Notes: generated by a model not told the origin, from the sequence alone. Counted from the stretch's first letter, positions 35,488-46,963 are shown. The stretch is 64,000 nt of DNA from PALSA-243 sp049522755 (GCA_049522755.1 JBEKNN010000005.1:22483-86482); one strand, 5' to 3'. Numbers and translations are program-made.

Positions 35488-35591
35488 TAGGGCGGACCCC
35501 CTGGACCCGCTCTTCGACCAGCCAAATCAGTCGGACGCGATCCTGAAAGGCCGACCGGGGGGTCGGCCGCGGACCAGGGGGTCCGCCCTAC
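35488..35591. mobile_element. MITE-like element with perfect 18-base terminal inverted repeats
   Basis: Starts gtagggcggaccccctgg (35488-35505) and ends with its exact reverse complement (35574-35591); 104 bases in all, no open frame. A second hairpin inside (ggccgacc-gggg-ggtcggcc, about 35549-35568) strengthens the fold. No target-site duplication is obvious. Could be a non-autonomous transposable element or an extended REP/BIME unit. Confidence 0.65.
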
Positions 35592-35679
35592 AAGTTGTAA
35601 GTGACATTGGGTTGCCGACCGGCGGCCGATTATCAATCGGCCCAGTTTCGCTACTTGGAACGCCAGCCTGTCACCGTTT

Positions 35680-35699
35680 GACAGGCCAGGAGGCCTGTC
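35680..35699. repeat. GACAGGCC palindrome, copy 2
   Basis: gacaggcc (35680-35687) / ggcctgtc (35692-35699) around agga, just downstream of the phosphoribosyltransferase stop. Same family as 13757-13776 and 48780-48800. Position would also suit a transcription stop on the minus strand. Confidence 0.65.
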
Positions 35700-35708
35700 C
35701 CACTAGCG

Positions 35709-36323
35709 CTAAATCCAGACCTTCACCAGCGGCGTCCCGTTCTTGCACCACTCGCAATGGTCGCTATCTACTGCATAGCTGGCATCCAGCTTCGCCAGGT
35801 AGTAAAGCGGCAGATTCCCGAAATCCGCGCAGCCGGGTTGCGGCTGGTAGATCACCACCGCCAGCCCCACCACCATTGCGCCGCGCGATTCCAGCAGCTT
35901 TCGCAGCTCGGAAAGCTTGCTCCCGGTGCGCAGGATATCGTCCACCAGAACCACCGGCTCGCCGGGCTGCGGGTCCAGGAACTGACGAAAGCGCAGGGGA
36001 TCCTTGGCGTTATCGCGCTCCGCCCAGTAAACCTGTTTGGCGCGCAACGCCTCGCACACGCCGAATGCCACAGGCAGGCCGCCCGTTATGGGCGTGACGA
36101 TGGAAAGATCCTGCGTGATGGCGCGGATCTCGGGATTGGCGCGCAATAGCCGCGCCAGGCCTACCGATAGCAAACGCTGGTATTGGTAGTGACGCAGGGC
36201 AAGGGGAACCTGCAGGTATTCGTTCGAGTGCAAGCCCTTTGGATCTTCAAAGTGCCCGTCGCGTAGCGCGCCCGTTTCGCGCAGCACGCCGACAACTTCT
36301 TCTTGAGTGGGAAGCAGGTGCAT
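35709..36323 (-). CDS. Phosphoribosyltransferase (orotate phosphoribosyltransferase-like)
   Basis: A 204-residue type I phosphoribosyltransferase starting at ATG 36323, two bases after the stop of the sugar transferase upstream. The PRPP-binding signature is VVLVDDILRTGSKL (about residues 123-136), and SIVTPITGGLPVAFGV is the preceding pyrophosphate loop. The N-terminal GHFEDPKGLHSNEYLQVPLAL resembles PyrE-like proteins. It ends with CEWCKNGTPLVKVWI, a Cys pair that standard PyrE lacks. Likely reaction: base plus PRPP to nucleotide, orotate being the default guess. Coupling to a polysaccharide-priming gene is odd for pyrE, so a divergent role is possible. Confidence 0.72.
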   Translation of the reverse strand: MHLLPTQEEVVGVLRETGALRDGHFEDPKGLHSNEYLQVPLALRHYQYQRLLSVGLARLLRANPEIRAITQDLSIVTPITGGLPVAFGVCEALRAKQVYWAERDNAKDPLRFRQFLDPQPGEPVVLVDDILRTGSKLSELRKLLESRGAMVVGLAVVIYQPQPGCADFGNLPLYYLAKLDASYAVDSDHCEWCKNGTPLVKVWI

Positions 36324-36325
36324 AT

Positions 36326-37738
36326 TCAGTTGGCTCCGTGGCCCGTCAGAACCCGTGGAATTGTGCGCAGCAAAATGTTCCAATCGAGCGCGAGCGACCA
36401 GTTATCAATGTACTGCATGTCCATTTTCATCCAGGTTTCAAAATCCACCTGGTCGCGTCCGCAGACCGCCCACAGGCACGTGAGTCCGGGGCGCATGCGC
36501 AGCCGGCGGCGCTGCCAGCGCTTGTATCGCTCCACCTCGCTCGGCACCGCCGGCCGCGGACCCACCATCGACATATCGCCCCGCAGTACGTTCCACAACT
36601 GCGGCCACTCGTCGATGGAAAACTTGCGCAGAACCCGCCCCACGCGCGTCTGCCGCGGGTCGTCGGGCATCTTGAACGCGGTTTCGCGCGTGCTCAAGTG
36701 CGCCAGCGCGGGCTTCAGCTCCTCGGCGTTCTGCACCATCGAGCGGAATTTGTAGAACACAAACTGGCGGCCGTTCAAACCGCAGCGAACCTGGCGGAAG
36801 ATGGCCGGCCCGGGCGACGTCAGGCGGATCAGAATGGCGACGGCTGCCATCAACGGCGAGAGCGCGATCAGGGCGGCGCCGGCTATCGTCATATCGATGA
36901 CCCGCTTCACCAGCAGGCGAATTTCATCGTAGGGGGCGGCGGAAAAAGTCAACAGCGGCGTCGCGCCCAACCGGTCGAGCGAGATGGTGCTATTGACATG
37001 CGGGAAGAAATCCACGGCGATGCGCGTGCGCACGCCCTCTTCGTCGCAGAGCAAAAATACCTCTTCCAGCCCGGCTATGCTTTCGCTGCCCACGGCGAAG
37101 ACGATTTCGTCGATCACATGTTCGCGCAGCAGGGCCGGCAATTCGCGGATGGGATAGACCGGGTACGTGGCGCCCAGCGCGATCTCTGCCGGGGCCGTCT
37201 CCAGCCGTTCGCTCAGGAATCCGCGCAAGCGCACGCCGTACTCCACCGAATCCTCCAACGCCTTCGCCAATTGGCGGGCGCGGTCTCCGGTACCCACCAC
37301 CATTAAATAGTGCGGCCGGGTGAAGCCGCGGCGCAGAGCTCCAGAGACGCGTCCGGCTGTGAGGCGAAAAGTCAGCAGCAGGATCCACGCGAGACCGGCG
37401 AACAGCAATACAAAGAAGCGGCTCAACTCGAGCCGCACTACGTACTCCATCACCACCAGGCATAGCGCGCCGTAGACGCATTGTTTCGAGGCGTCGCGAA
37501 GAATCACGCGCGGGTGGCCGGAATCCAGCTTTTCGTAGATTTCGAGCCACCATGCGATGGCTACCCAGGCCAGCAGCGCCGAGCCTAGCACCAGCGCCAT
37601 CTGCTCCGGGGTGAGAAAGAAGATGTGCTCCAGGTGGAGGATGGAACGCGTCCGATAGGCTATTACAAATGCCAGGGAGACCAGCAGGATGTCCGATATT
37701 CCAAACAAAACACGGGCTTTACGTGGCCGACTGAACAT
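36326..37738 (-). CDS. Polyprenyl-phosphate sugar-1-phosphate transferase (WcaJ/EpsE type)
   Basis: 470 residues: four N-terminal membrane helices (about 10-135), a Rossmann/CoA-binding-like domain (about 140-265, HYLMVVGTGDRARQLAK), one helix (about 280-305, DMTIAGAALIALSPLMA), and a C-terminal bacterial sugar transferase domain with KFRSMVQNAEE, RKFSIDEWPQLWNVLRGDMSMVGPRP and MRPGLTCLWAVCGRD. This is the family that starts exopolysaccharide or O-antigen repeat units by moving sugar-1-phosphate from a nucleotide sugar to undecaprenyl phosphate at the inner membrane. No other polysaccharide genes flank it; its only close partner is the phosphoribosyltransferase. Confidence 0.9.
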   Translation of the reverse strand: MFSRPRKARVLFGISDILLVSLAFVIAYRTRSILHLEHIFFLTPEQMALVLGSALLAWVAIAWWLEIYEKLDSGHPRVILRDASKQCVYGALCLVVMEYVVRLELSRFFVLLFAGLAWILLLTFRLTAGRVSGALRRGFTRPHYLMVVGTGDRARQLAKALEDSVEYGVRLRGFLSERLETAPAEIALGATYPVYPIRELPALLREHVIDEIVFAVGSESIAGLEEVFLLCDEEGVRTRIAVDFFPHVNSTISLDRLGATPLLTFSAAPYDEIRLLVKRVIDMTIAGAALIALSPLMAAVAILIRLTSPGPAIFRQVRCGLNGRQFVFYKFRSMVQNAEELKPALAHLSTRETAFKMPDDPRQTRVGRVLRKFSIDEWPQLWNVLRGDMSMVGPRPAVPSEVERYKRWQRRRLRMRPGLTCLWAVCGRDQVDFETWMKMDMQYIDNWSLALDWNILLRTIPRVLTGHGAN

Positions 37739-37974
37739 CCGGATTCAGCATAACATGCTTAAGGGGCAGGCAATCCCGTGGCAAGCCGGCTTGCATCCCG
37801 GCGCGCCAATGCGCGATTTTTCGCGCGTCGGCTTGAGCCGCCCGCCGAACTCCGGCTCGGGAATCCCCGTCGCCACTTAATGCGAAAACCGGGCGAACCG
37901 GATCCGTATTCAGTCGATTCCTAAACTTTCCGGGCGCCATGGCCGATACGAAGCATAGGTGTTTTAGAGAAGAG

Positions 37975-39957
37975 ATGCTGCAGGTGACACACAGACTCGC
38001 CCTCCTGACCGCGCTCGCGACTGCGGCCGCATGGGGGCAATCCAGCCTGGCCGATGCCAGCCTCGAGCAGTTGCTGAACACGCAGGTAACCTCCGTCTCC
38101 AAGAAGGAGGAGAAACTTGCCCGCGCGGCTGCCTCCGTCTTCGTCATCAGCCAGGACGATATCCGCCATTCCGGCGCCACCAACATTCCCGACTTGTTGC
38201 GCATGGTTCCGGGCGTGGAAGTCGCGCAGATCAATAGCAACGCTTGGGCGGTGACCATCCGCGGCTTCAACCAGCGCTATAGCAACAAGGTGCTGGTGCT
38301 GGTGGATGGCCGTTCGGTGTATGCGCCGGGCTTTTCAGGGGTCTACTGGGACCAGATCGATACCCCGCTTGAGGATATCGAACGGATCGAAGTCATCCGC
38401 GGGCCAGGCGCCAGCGTCTGGGGCGCCAACGCTATGAACGGCGTCATCAATATCATCACGAAATCGTCCAAAGCCACCAAAGGAGGGCTGGCTTCGGCTA
38501 CCGCGAGTACGCAAGGGGATGCATCGGGCATGGTCCGGTACGGCGGCGATATCGGCGCCGACGGCAGTTACCGCGCCTTCGCAAAAACCTCCACCTACGC
38601 CAGCTCCCAGTTACCCGACGGCTCGCCTGGGCACGACGGCTGGTCCAGCCTGCACTCCGGGTTCCGGTCCGATTGGGACCTTACGCCCGCCGACACGCTG
38701 ACGGTGCAAGGCGATCTGTTCTCTAATAGCGAGTCGGAGCTGCGTAATCGCTGGTTCATTAACGAACCCTCCGACCCGGCTTTCGCTCAGAGTCTGGATG
38801 CGGCTGGCGGCAACCTTTTGGCCAGGTGGACGCATACGTTTGCGAACGGATCGGATACTTCCGTGCAAGCCTATTACGACCAGTTTCAGCGCAACGACGC
38901 GGAACAGCCGGATCGGGAGCGCACCCTCGACATAGACTTTCATCATCACTTCGCCGTGGGAAGCCGCCAGGATATCGTCTGGGGCCTTGGCTACCGCTCG
39001 GAAACCACCTATTTGCCGGTTGGATACGAGATTACTGCCACGCCTCCCAGAAGAGTCGACCCTCTATACAGCGCGTTCTTCCAGGATGAGATCCAAATCG
39101 GCAGCAACGTATGGCTCACCCTGGGCTCCAAGATCGAGAAAAATGCCTACACGGGATTCGAGTATGAGCCCAATGCCCGCATCGCATGGGCGCCGGACGC
39201 CCGACAAACTCTGTGGGCATCGGCTTCGAAGGCCATCCGGCAGCCGTCGCGCCTCGAAACCGGAGTGGGTCTGGAACTCGGATCGGCGCCGATTGGGCCG
39301 GGACTCGCGGAATCGGTCCAATTGATCCCCAACCCGAATTTCCTGTCCGAGCAGGTTCGAGACTATGAAGTGGGCTATCGTCGCCAATGGAACAAACGGG
39401 TATCGCTCGATGCCGACGTGTTCCTCAGCTTTTACCGCGACCTGGCCACTTTCGAACCGCAAGCGCCGGTGATCGTTCCCGGATTGGTGACCGTTTTTGA
39501 GATCCCGGTAATGTATGGCAATAAGGGCCGCGCCAACGACTATGGCGGGGAATTATCGCTCAACTATAGCGTGAACTCGCGCTGGCGCATTAGCCCGGGG
39601 TACTCCCTGGTGCACATTAACTATTGGCTCGAGCCCTCTTCAGGCGATACGTTGACCGTGTCGCTGGCGGGGAACACGCCCCGGAACATGGTTCAGATGC
39701 GGTCGGTCATCAATCTTACCAAGCGTCTCGAATGGGATCAAACCGTTTACTGGTCGCAGGCCTTTGCCAATGGAACTATACCCAGCCACGCGCGTGTGGA
39801 TTCCAGGCTGGCATGGAAAGCCAGCGAATCGGTGGAGCTGAGTCTGACCGGGCAGAATCTGCTGCGCCCCGAATTTCTGGAGTTTGGCGATTTCGAAGAG
39901 GTCGTGGGAACAGAGGCTCCGCGCAGTCTGATCGGAAAGATCGTATGGCGCTTTTAA
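37975..39957 (+). CDS. TonB-dependent outer-membrane receptor
   Basis: I start it at ATG 37975, which opens a signal peptide (THRLALLTALATAAAWGQ); an ATG at 37939 is also possible. About 660 residues. The plug domain (about 40-165) shows SVSKKEEKLARAAASVFVI, IPDLLRMVPGVEVAQI, VLVLVDGRSVYAP, IERIEVIRGPGASVWGANA and NGVINIITK; the rest is a 22-stranded-type barrel ending in the aromatic SLIGKIVWRF. Substrate unknown. It heads an operon: the yfiR-like gene begins 13 bases before its stop and the kinase gene follows directly. In acidobacteria and proteobacteria this receptor class often travels with YfiR and a sensor, which suggests signalling as well as uptake. Confidence 0.92.
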   Translation: MLQVTHRLALLTALATAAAWGQSSLADASLEQLLNTQVTSVSKKEEKLARAAASVFVISQDDIRHSGATNIPDLLRMVPGVEVAQINSNAWAVTIRGFNQRYSNKVLVLVDGRSVYAPGFSGVYWDQIDTPLEDIERIEVIRGPGASVWGANAMNGVINIITKSSKATKGGLASATASTQGDASGMVRYGGDIGADGSYRAFAKTSTYASSQLPDGSPGHDGWSSLHSGFRSDWDLTPADTLTVQGDLFSNSESELRNRWFINEPSDPAFAQSLDAAGGNLLARWTHTFANGSDTSVQAYYDQFQRNDAEQPDRERTLDIDFHHHFAVGSRQDIVWGLGYRSETTYLPVGYEITATPPRRVDPLYSAFFQDEIQIGSNVWLTLGSKIEKNAYTGFEYEPNARIAWAPDARQTLWASASKAIRQPSRLETGVGLELGSAPIGPGLAESVQLIPNPNFLSEQVRDYEVGYRRQWNKRVSLDADVFLSFYRDLATFEPQAPVIVPGLVTVFEIPVMYGNKGRANDYGGELSLNYSVNSRWRISPGYSLVHINYWLEPSSGDTLTVSLAGNTPRNMVQMRSVINLTKRLEWDQTVYWSQAFANGTIPSHARVDSRLAWKASESVELSLTGQNLLRPEFLEFGDFEEVVGTEAPRSLIGKIVWRF

Positions 39958-40487
39958 GATGCCGGCCGCTGGCCCTCGCGCTGGCTCTGGCGTTGGCGAT
40001 GCCCGCCTCCATTCCTGCGCAGGCGGCCAACGAATATGAAGTCAAGGCGGCATTCCTTTTTAACTTCACGCGGTTTGTGGATTGGCCGCAGTCTTCGGCT
40101 AGCGGTCTGTTTTGCATTGGAATAGCCGGGGCCGACCCATTCGGAAGCGCTTTGGAGGAAGCCGTCAAAGGGCGATCCGCGGGCGGCCATGCAATCGCGG
40201 TCAAACACTTCAAACCCGGCGAGGAATCGGCCGCCTGCGAGATAGTGTTCATCTCCGGAGCGGATGCCAGGAAGATGCGCGCGGCGCTCGGCCGGCTACA
40301 ACACGCCGCCGTGCTGACGGTGGGAGAAGGGCCTGGTTTCTGCCACAGCGGCGGGGTGATCGCATTTGAAATCGAGGACAACAAGGTCAGATTAGAGATC
40401 AACCCCGAAGCGGCTCAACGGGCGCGCCTGCAGATCAGCTCCAAGCTCCTTAGCCTGGCCACTCTGGTGCGGGATACAGGCGAATGA
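39945..40487 (+). CDS. YfiR-family periplasmic protein
   Basis: 180 residues, ATG at 39945 overlapping the receptor gene by 13 bases in another frame. A signal peptide (RCRPLALALALALAMPASIPAQA) precedes the YfiR (DUF4154) core: EYEVKAAFLFNFTRFVDWP, FCIGIAGADPFGSALEE, CEIVFISG, VLTVGEGPGFCHSGGVIAFEIEDNKVRLEINPEAA and KLLSLATLV. In Pseudomonas, YfiR is the periplasmic repressor of the diguanylate cyclase YfiN and contains disulfide-forming cysteines; three cysteines are retained here. The partner downstream is a histidine kinase with a YfiN-like sensor, so YfiR probably regulates that kinase instead. Confidence 0.9.
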   Translation: MALLRCRPLALALALALAMPASIPAQAANEYEVKAAFLFNFTRFVDWPQSSASGLFCIGIAGADPFGSALEEAVKGRSAGGHAIAVKHFKPGEESAACEIVFISGADARKMRAALGRLQHAAVLTVGEGPGFCHSGGVIAFEIEDNKVRLEINPEAAQRARLQISSKLLSLATLVRDTGE

Positions 40488-40488
40488 A

Positions 40489-42480
<1,992 letters not shown>

Positions 42481-42491
42481 AACCGCCCCGC

Positions 42492-45400
42492 CTATTGGTT
42501 CACCTTGACCGCCGGCGCCTGCACCGCCGGAATATTCTGATCGTGGATCAACTTATTGAAAGCGGCCAGATCCGTAGTCAGCAATCCGTTCAACGTCTTC
42601 ATCTCGCCGTTTACCTTAGTGGCGACGTCTTCATAGACCATGTACGATTGCGCGGTGGGTTGATTATCCGAGCTCTCCACCACGCCCATCACATAGGCCA
42701 GCTTGTTGTTGAGCTTGATTGGATAATTCAGCGGATCTTCGCTGGCGCGGTTCTTAGTCTGGTAAAGCTCTTCTTCCACCGCGGTCAGCTTGCCGATCAG
42801 CGCCTTGGCCGCATCGGCGACGCGCTTATCGTCGCGCTTGGCGTATTCGTCCAATTGCTTGCGCAGCTCGCGGATACGGATCACGCCTTCGTTGGTCTCC
42901 GATAGCTTATCGCGAACCTGCAGCGCCAGCGTCAACTGCTTGGCGTAATCTTCAGGCGTGGTGTCGAGGCGCGGGTCCTTCTTGATCGCGAAGCTTTGCG
43001 TCTGCGTCTTGCCATCCACGGTGAGACGCACCTGATAAGTTCCCGGCGCCGCCAGCGGTCCGGTCATGCTGCCCGCCCAGAGAATGATTCCGGGAAAGGT
43101 AGTCGCATCCGGATACCGCATGTTCCATACGAAGCGGTTCATGCCGGCCTGCGCGGAAACGCGCGCGGGCGGACCGCCGCCGCGTCCACCGCCGGCGTTA
43201 GCTTCTGCGCCTTCGGCCGGCGGTGCTGGCTCGGGCGCCCTGCTCGAAAATTCGTGGACCAGTTTGCCGGTGGAATCGAGGAACTCCAGCTTCACGTCGC
43301 CCTGCGGCCGGGCCTTCAGCCAATAGCTGACCACGGCGCCCGCAGGCGGATTTTCGCCGACAGCCGGACCGCCGCCGCGCCCGCCGCCGCCGAATCCGCG
43401 GCCCCCGCCGACGCGGTACGTATCCTTGGGTTTGAACAGGTGCGCATCTTCACTCTGCACGCTGGGGCTATTCTGGGGGGTAATCTGATAGAGCAACGGC
43501 AGGTCGTCGAAGATATAGAACGATCGGCCCTGCGTGGCCACCAGCAGCTCCTGCTCGCGTTTATGGAACGCCACGTCGGCGATGGGCACGATGGGCAGAT
43601 TCAATTGGAAAGATTTCCAGTTCGCGCCATCGTCGAACGAAATGTAGAGGCCGAACTCGGTGCCCGCCACCAGCAGCCCGCGATGGTTCGGATCTTCCTT
43701 GACCACCCGCGTGAAGTGCCGGTCCGGGATGCCGTTGACGATCTTCGTCCACGTCTTGCCATAGTCGGCTGTCTTGAAAAGGTACGGATGGAAATCGTCG
43801 AGCTTGTATGCCGTAACCGCTACGTAGGCCGTGCCGGCGTCGAAACTCGACGCGTCGATGGAGTTGACCTGGCTCCATTCGGGGAAGCCTTTAGGCGTCA
43901 CATTGTCCCAATGCTTGCCGCCATCGCGCGTGAGCTGCACCAGCCCGTCGTCCGTGCCGGCCCAGATGAGGCCCTTGGTAACCGGCGATTCGGTGAAGGT
44001 GAAAATGGTGTCGTAATATTCGATGGACGTGTTGTCCTGCGTGACCGGGCCACCCGACGATAACTGCTTCGACTTATCGTTGCGCGTCAGATCGGGGCTG
44101 ATCGTCTCCCAGCTCTGGCCTTCGTTCACGGTCTTCATCAGCACGTTCGAGCCGATGTAGAGCGTCTTCGGATCGTGCGGCGAAAACTCGATCGGGAAGC
44201 TCCACTGGAAGCGATACTTCAGCGTATCGGCGCCGTACCCCATCGGGTTATCGGGCCACGCGTTGATGTTGCGCATCTGCCCGGTGCGATGATCCTGGCG
44301 CGTAATCAGGTTGCCGTAGGAGCCCGCATAGACTATCTCGGAATTGCGCGGGTCGGGCGCGATCCATCCGCTCTCGCCGCCGCCCACATCGTAAAAATCG
44401 GCCGCGGTGATGCCCCCGGCGAGCGTACGGCTGGCGATCCGGACCGTCGAGTTGTCCTGCTGCGCGCCGTAAACGTGATACGGGAAATCTTCATCCAGCG
44501 CGACGCGGTAGAACTGGGCGGTGGGCTGATTGTCTTCCGTGGACCAGGTCTCGCCGCCATCGGCGGTTATGGTGGCCCCGCCGTCATTGCTCAGGATCAT
44601 GCGCTGCGGGTTTTCCGGCGCGATCCACAGATCGTGGTTGTCGCCATGCGGTGGGCGCATCTGCTGGAACGTGCGCCCGCCGTCGATGGATCTCCACATC
44701 CCCACGTTGTTGACGTAAACCGTATCGGCGCTTTTGGGATCGGCGAAAATGTGCGAGTAATACCAGGCGCGCTGGCGCAGATCGTTCTCGGTATTGAGCC
44801 TGGTCCAGGTGCGGCCGCCGTTGTCCGAGCGGAACACGCCGCCGTCGGCCGCTTCCACAATGGCCCAGACGCGCTCGGGATTCGCCGGGGAAACGGTGAT
44901 GCCGATGCGGCCTTCGACGCCGCGCGGCAATCCGGGGGCGTGCGAAAGATCCTGCCACGTATCGCCCCCGTCGGTGGATTTCCAGATGCCGCTCCCAGGT
45001 CCTCCGCTATCGAGGCGCCAAGGCTTGCGGCTCGCTTCCCAGAAGCCGGCGTAGAGCACCCGCGGATTCGAAGGGTCCATGGCGATATCGGCGGCGCCCG
45101 TATCCGGCCCGCGCGTGAGCACCTGTTTCCAGGTTTGTCCGCCGTCCGTCGAACGGTAGACGCCGCGCTCGGCGTTTGGTCCCCACAGGTGGCCTAGAGC
45201 CGCGACGTAAACGATATCGGGATTCCTGGGGTGAACCACCACCGCGCCGATATGGTAGGTCTGCTCCAGACCCACGTTGCGCCAGGTGCGCCCGGCATCG
45301 ATGGATTTGTAGACGCCGTCGCCATTCGAGGCATTGCCGCGAACGCAAGCTTCGCCCATGCCAACGTAGATGGTGTTCGGGTCCGAAGCCGCAACGGCGA

Positions 45401-45665
45401 TCGCGCCGACAGAGCCGGTCTTGAAGAAGGCGTCGGATATGGGCAGCCAGCTCAAGCCTGCGTCGGCAGTCTTCCAAACGCCGCCGCCGGTCGCGCCAAA
45501 GTAGTAGGTCTTAGGATCGGATGGCACGCCCGCCACAGCCACCGAGCGGCCGCCGCGGAACGGGCCGATCAGACGGAAACGGAGATCGCGTAGAAGTGGA
45601 TCGCCCTGCTGCGCGGCCAGCAGGAGGGGGACAACAGCAAAGAGTAAACGGCGTACGAGCTTCAT
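42492..45665 (-). CDS. Secreted BNR/VPS10-like beta-propeller protein
   Basis: About 1057 residues from the ATG at 45665 (signal peptide KLVRRLLFAVVPLLLAAQ). Two thirds is a large propeller of BNR/Asp-box repeats (GVWKTADAGLSW, GVYKSIDAGRTW, GVYRSTDGGQTW, GIWKSTDGGDTW, GVFRSDNGGRTW, YISFDDGANW), as in sortilin/Vps10-like and glycosyl-hydrolase BNR proteins. A Gly/Pro-rich linker (about 765-860) is followed by a beta domain (FVWNMRYPDATTFPG) and a C-terminal helical part. Many acidobacteria encode long paralogues; the substrate is unknown and no catalytic residues can be assigned. It converges with the histidine kinase gene with 11 bases between the stops. Confidence 0.85.
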   Translation of the reverse strand: MKLVRRLLFAVVPLLLAAQQGDPLLRDLRFRLIGPFRGGRSVAVAGVPSDPKTYYFGATGGGVWKTADAGLSWLPISDAFFKTGSVGAIAVAASDPNTIYVGMGEACVRGNASNGDGVYKSIDAGRTWRNVGLEQTYHIGAVVVHPRNPDIVYVAALGHLWGPNAERGVYRSTDGGQTWKQVLTRGPDTGAADIAMDPSNPRVLYAGFWEASRKPWRLDSGGPGSGIWKSTDGGDTWQDLSHAPGLPRGVEGRIGITVSPANPERVWAIVEAADGGVFRSDNGGRTWTRLNTENDLRQRAWYYSHIFADPKSADTVYVNNVGMWRSIDGGRTFQQMRPPHGDNHDLWIAPENPQRMILSNDGGATITADGGETWSTEDNQPTAQFYRVALDEDFPYHVYGAQQDNSTVRIASRTLAGGITAADFYDVGGGESGWIAPDPRNSEIVYAGSYGNLITRQDHRTGQMRNINAWPDNPMGYGADTLKYRFQWSFPIEFSPHDPKTLYIGSNVLMKTVNEGQSWETISPDLTRNDKSKQLSSGGPVTQDNTSIEYYDTIFTFTESPVTKGLIWAGTDDGLVQLTRDGGKHWDNVTPKGFPEWSQVNSIDASSFDAGTAYVAVTAYKLDDFHPYLFKTADYGKTWTKIVNGIPDRHFTRVVKEDPNHRGLLVAGTEFGLYISFDDGANWKSFQLNLPIVPIADVAFHKREQELLVATQGRSFYIFDDLPLLYQITPQNSPSVQSEDAHLFKPKDTYRVGGGRGFGGGGRGGGPAVGENPPAGAVVSYWLKARPQGDVKLEFLDSTGKLVHEFSSRAPEPAPPAEGAEANAGGGRGGGPPARVSAQAGMNRFVWNMRYPDATTFPGIILWAGSMTGPLAAPGTYQVRLTVDGKTQTQSFAIKKDPRLDTTPEDYAKQLTLALQVRDKLSETNEGVIRIRELRKQLDEYAKRDDKRVADAAKALIGKLTAVEEELYQTKNRASEDPLNYPIKLNNKLAYVMGVVESSDNQPTAQSYMVYEDVATKVNGEMKTLNGLLTTDLAAFNKLIHDQNIPAVQAPAVKVNQ

Positions 45666-45903
45666 ACTATGTGGCATAGTAGCAGAAGTTCCCCGCCCTG
45701 TTCAGGCGAGCGCTACAGACCCGCCGATTTGGAACAAGTTTCGGGATTGAGAGGACTCGGCTGGAGTTGTAACGGGTCTGGCAGGAGGAAAAAATTGATA
45801 AATGGCGCGGGCCGGCGCTTCTTTGTGGACGCGCGCATTCAGCGCGATGAGCATTTCCGGTTCTGTCGAGGCGCCGCGCCCGCGAATCTACCGAACCGGT
45901 GGA

Positions 45904-46935
45904 CTAATTCAGGAAATACGTCCGGTACAACGTATCCCGTTGCTTGGGCACAAATCCGGCGTCCCGAATGATCCGCCGCAGCTCCTCTTCACTGGCGCGA
46001 TGATGCGCCCCGGCGGCCGACACCACATTCTCTTCGATCATAATGCTGCCCACGTCGTTGCCGCCAAACCGCAGGCCCAACTGGCACGTCTTCAGCCCCT
46101 GCGTTACCCATGACGATTGCACATTTTCGAAATTGTCGAGGTAAATCCGCGAAATCGCCAACGTTTGCAGGTACTCCACTGCGGTGGCTTCTTCCTTGAC
46201 AAACCGCCCGAGCGAGGTATTTTCCCGCTGAAACGTCCACGGGATAAACGCCGTAAATCCGCCGGTCTCCGCCTGAAGATTCCGCACCAGCTCCAAATGG
46301 TTCATGCGCTGCTCGATGGTCTCGCCGCAGCCGAACATCATGGTGGCCGTGGTCCGCATGCCAAGCTGGTGCGCGGTGCGGTGTACATCCACCCATTCCT
46401 GCACGGAGCATTTCAAGCGGCTGATGCGGTGGCGCACGGCGTCGTCCAACACTTCCGCGCCGCCGCCGGGGATGGAATCGAGCCCGGAATCCCGCAAGCG
46501 CTGGATGGTATCGTGCAGGGTAAGCCCGCTTACTTCGGCGATATTAGTCACCTCGGGCGCGGAGAGGCAATGCAGATGGATCCGGAACCGCTCCTTGATG
46601 CCGCGGAACAGATCCTCATACCATTCGATCTTGAGGTCCGGATGCAGACCACCCTGCATCAACAGGCCGGTGCCGCCCAAGTCGAGCGTCTCCTGAATTT
46701 TGGCGTAGATGGTTTCCTTGGGCAGAATGTAGCCTTCGGCGTGGCCCAGCGGGCGGTAGAAGGCGCAGAAGCTGCAATATTCGGTGCAGAAATTGGTGTA
46801 GTTGATATTGCGGTCTATGATGTAGGAGACGATGCCCTCGGGATGCCACTTGCGGCGCATGGCGTCCGCCTCCATGCCAATGCCGATGAGGTCGTCCGAA
46901 CGGAACAGATCGAGCGCTTCTTCGCGAGAGATCAT
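45904..46935 (-). CDS. mqnC: Cyclic dehypoxanthinyl futalosine synthase (radical SAM, menaquinone pathway)
   Basis: 343 residues. The radical SAM cluster motif is CTEYCSFCAFYR (Cx3Cx2C, about residues 50-61), preceded by SYIIDRNINYTNFC, and MQGGLHPDLKIEWYE is the MqnC-type signature (GLHP) that separates it from MqnE/CofH relatives. FIPWTFQRENTSL and the C-terminal VSAAGAHHRASEEELRRIIRDAGF also fit. The enzyme cyclises dehypoxanthine futalosine with S-adenosylmethionine chemistry in the futalosine route to menaquinone. No other mqn genes lie in the window. An inverted repeat sits directly upstream of the start (46940-46963), and no ribosome site lies at normal spacing. Confidence 0.93.
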   Translation of the reverse strand: MISREEALDLFRSDDLIGIGMEADAMRRKWHPEGIVSYIIDRNINYTNFCTEYCSFCAFYRPLGHAEGYILPKETIYAKIQETLDLGGTGLLMQGGLHPDLKIEWYEDLFRGIKERFRIHLHCLSAPEVTNIAEVSGLTLHDTIQRLRDSGLDSIPGGGAEVLDDAVRHRISRLKCSVQEWVDVHRTAHQLGMRTTATMMFGCGETIEQRMNHLELVRNLQAETGGFTAFIPWTFQRENTSLGRFVKEEATAVEYLQTLAISRIYLDNFENVQSSWVTQGLKTCQLGLRFGGNDVGSIMIEENVVSAAGAHHRASEEELRRIIRDAGFVPKQRDTLYRTYFLN

Positions 46936-46939
46936 AAAT

Positions 46940-46963
46940 GAATAGGAGACTGCTCTCCTATTC
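46940..46963 (-). promoter_or_regulatory. Stem-loop immediately upstream of mqnC start
   Basis: Perfect 10-base arms gaataggaga/tctcctattc with a ctgc loop, ending four bases before the mqnC ATG. On the mRNA, AGGAGA lies in the 5' arm, pairing with UCUCCU in the 3' arm, so the only Shine-Dalgarno-like string is both distant and masked when folded. Confidence 0.5.

Noticed and set aside
36239..37306. 355-codon plus-strand frame
   Set aside because: Antisense to the sugar transferase; His/Arg/Gln-rich shadow.
42996..44063. 355-codon plus-strand frame
   Set aside because: Antisense to the BNR propeller gene; no domain.
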